DNA of 64,000 nt from Coriaria nepalensis (taxonomy: Eukaryota > Streptophyta > Magnoliopsida > Cucurbitales > Coriariaceae), in NCBI GenBank assembly GCA_027186245.1, contig CP114481.1, positions 35,247,501 to 35,311,500 on the forward strand. The letters are read 5' to 3'. The notes under the pieces were generated by a model. That model did not search any database and had not been told where the DNA came from. It was given only the letters and a program-made list of their open reading frames with translations. Below, in pieces: positions 63,901 to 64,000 of the stretch (position 1 is the first letter of the stretch; each line of letters begins with the position of its first letter). The translations under genes were made by a program, and so were the position numbers.

Positions 63901-64000
63901 AACTTATTTCAAAGCAAGTCGAACGTATTCTAGTTTTACACTACAGACACAACTTTTGTGCATAACTTGCAAATGATCATTGCAAGGAAAGTCTGCATTC
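54939..64000. repeat. HOR block 8: 35-mer, 4970 bp, about 1.7 copies
   Basis: 54939-59908 and 59909-63458 (25 monomers) share order at 4970 bp. Both starts follow the private CAATAAGTCC. Other markers are ATAACATGC, ATGATTATTGC, TTATTCCGAAGC, ATAACCTGC, GTGTGCGTTCG, GAACGTTTTC, CTTGCGAATG, TATTTGAAAGC, CAATTTGAAC, TTTGGGGC and AACCATAAAATC. Copies look nearly identical until 63459, where GTCCTTTC/CAAAGC replaces GTCATTTC/CATAGC. From there to the end the order repeats 62181 onward. Confidence 0.92.
62181..64000. repeat. 9-mer (1278 bp) tandem repeat at the right end
   Basis: 63459-64000 follows the order of 62181-62722, 1278 bp (9 monomers) earlier: ACTTCTGTGC/TTTACCC, ATAACATGC, CGGAGC/GAATTGTAG, then TTTTACACTAC with GTCTGCATTC. 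The window ends inside the second unit. One difference is TTTAATCTT near 63861 against TTTAACCTT. This shows a new 9-monomer duplication inside the 35-mer; how far it goes cannot be seen. Confidence 0.85.

Larger units (their letters stand above)
1..64000. repeat. 142-bp satellite DNA array filling the window
   Basis: The window is a head-to-tail array of one monomer family: about 450 complete copies and a 116-bp partial copy at the right end (63885-64000). Every monomer starts with GTCATTTC or GTCCTTTC (rarely GTCATTTAG or similar) followed by AGTCAATAACTTAT and ends with AAAATCATTTCAATGA. Spacing is 142 bp almost everywhere, checked at HOR boundaries across the window. All copies have the same orientation and no other sequence interrupts them. 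One representative monomer has 46 G/C of 142 (about 32%). Such arrays are typical of eukaryotic centromeric or pericentromeric heterochromatin, and a unit slightly under 147 bp is close to one nucleosome core. The role is inferred from structure only; whether this array carries CENH3/CENP-A cannot be told from sequence. The lack of long ORFs on either strand agrees with a non-coding satellite. Confidence 0.99.

Noticed and set aside
1..64000. CRISPR array
   Set aside because: Repeats are regularly spaced, but there are no unique spacers: the sequence between any two repeated segments is itself repeated, and the period is 142 bp with no cas genes.
1..64000. Viral or transposon-derived sequence
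   Set aside because: No long terminal repeats, target duplications, poly-A tails or coding remnants of any element were seen; the array is uniform from end to end.

Overview
The whole 64 kb window is one uninterrupted, head-to-tail satellite DNA array. It is built from about 450 copies of an AT-rich monomer (about 32% GC, counted on one representative monomer) that is almost always exactly 142 bp long. The register holds from base 1 to base 64000. Monomer starts fall on 1+142n up to 41039. The only length changes I find are nine monomers of 143 bp (41039 to 52382) and one shortened monomer of 117 bp (41892-42008). I see no protein-coding gene, RNA gene, transposon, CRISPR array, inversion or non-satellite spacer. 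Stops occur in every frame of the monomer, and 142 is not a multiple of 3, so no frame stays open across units.

This points to a eukaryotic nuclear genome and to centromeric or pericentromeric heterochromatin. The species cannot be fixed from the sequence alone. From memory, a 142-bp unit is the reported length of the very abundant satellite of the mealworm beetle Tenebrio molitor, and most monomers here carry a GAATTC site. I could not compare sequences, so this is only a lead; plant and other insect satellites of similar length remain possible.

Monomers fall into recognisable subfamilies. C: GTCC start, CGGAGC or CGAAGC, GACAT. A: GTCA start, CATAGC, GTATTC, GACAC. B: GTCA start, CAATTCGAACGAATTC, GAGAC, AAAATT near the end. 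X: TATGTCAAAGC or TATGTCAAACC with TCTACTACAAAC. Rarer types are marked by private substitutions. Their order repeats, giving a succession of higher-order repeats (HORs).

Layout: 1-7384, 28-mer (3976 bp) x1.86. 7385-9940, 9-mer (1278 bp) x2. 9941-10792, transition. 10793-12780, 8-mer (1136 bp) x1.75. 12781-13490, five monomers completing a 14-mer. 13491-19170, 10-mer (1420 bp) x4. 19171-25844, mosaic of 7-, 14- and 18-mer spacings. 25845-35216, 27-mer (3834 bp) x2.4. 33513-37984, 17-mer (2414 bp) x1.85, overlapping the last 27-mer copy. 37985-41038, irregular mosaic. 41039-43286, a 16-monomer relative of the next block. 43287-53518, 18-mer (2558 bp) x4. 53519-54938, transition. 54939-64000, 35-mer (4970 bp) x1.7, ending in a 9-monomer jump-back.

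The biological interest is evolutionary. Successive HORs can be derived from one another by in-register deletion, duplication and chimeric monomers (14 to 10, 14 to 18, 27 to 17, 16 to 18), so the window reads as a record of unequal exchange. Each monomer also carries a 21-bp dyad that could bind a protein or form a hairpin. Near-identical HOR copies are also where assemblers fail, so copy numbers need long-read support.
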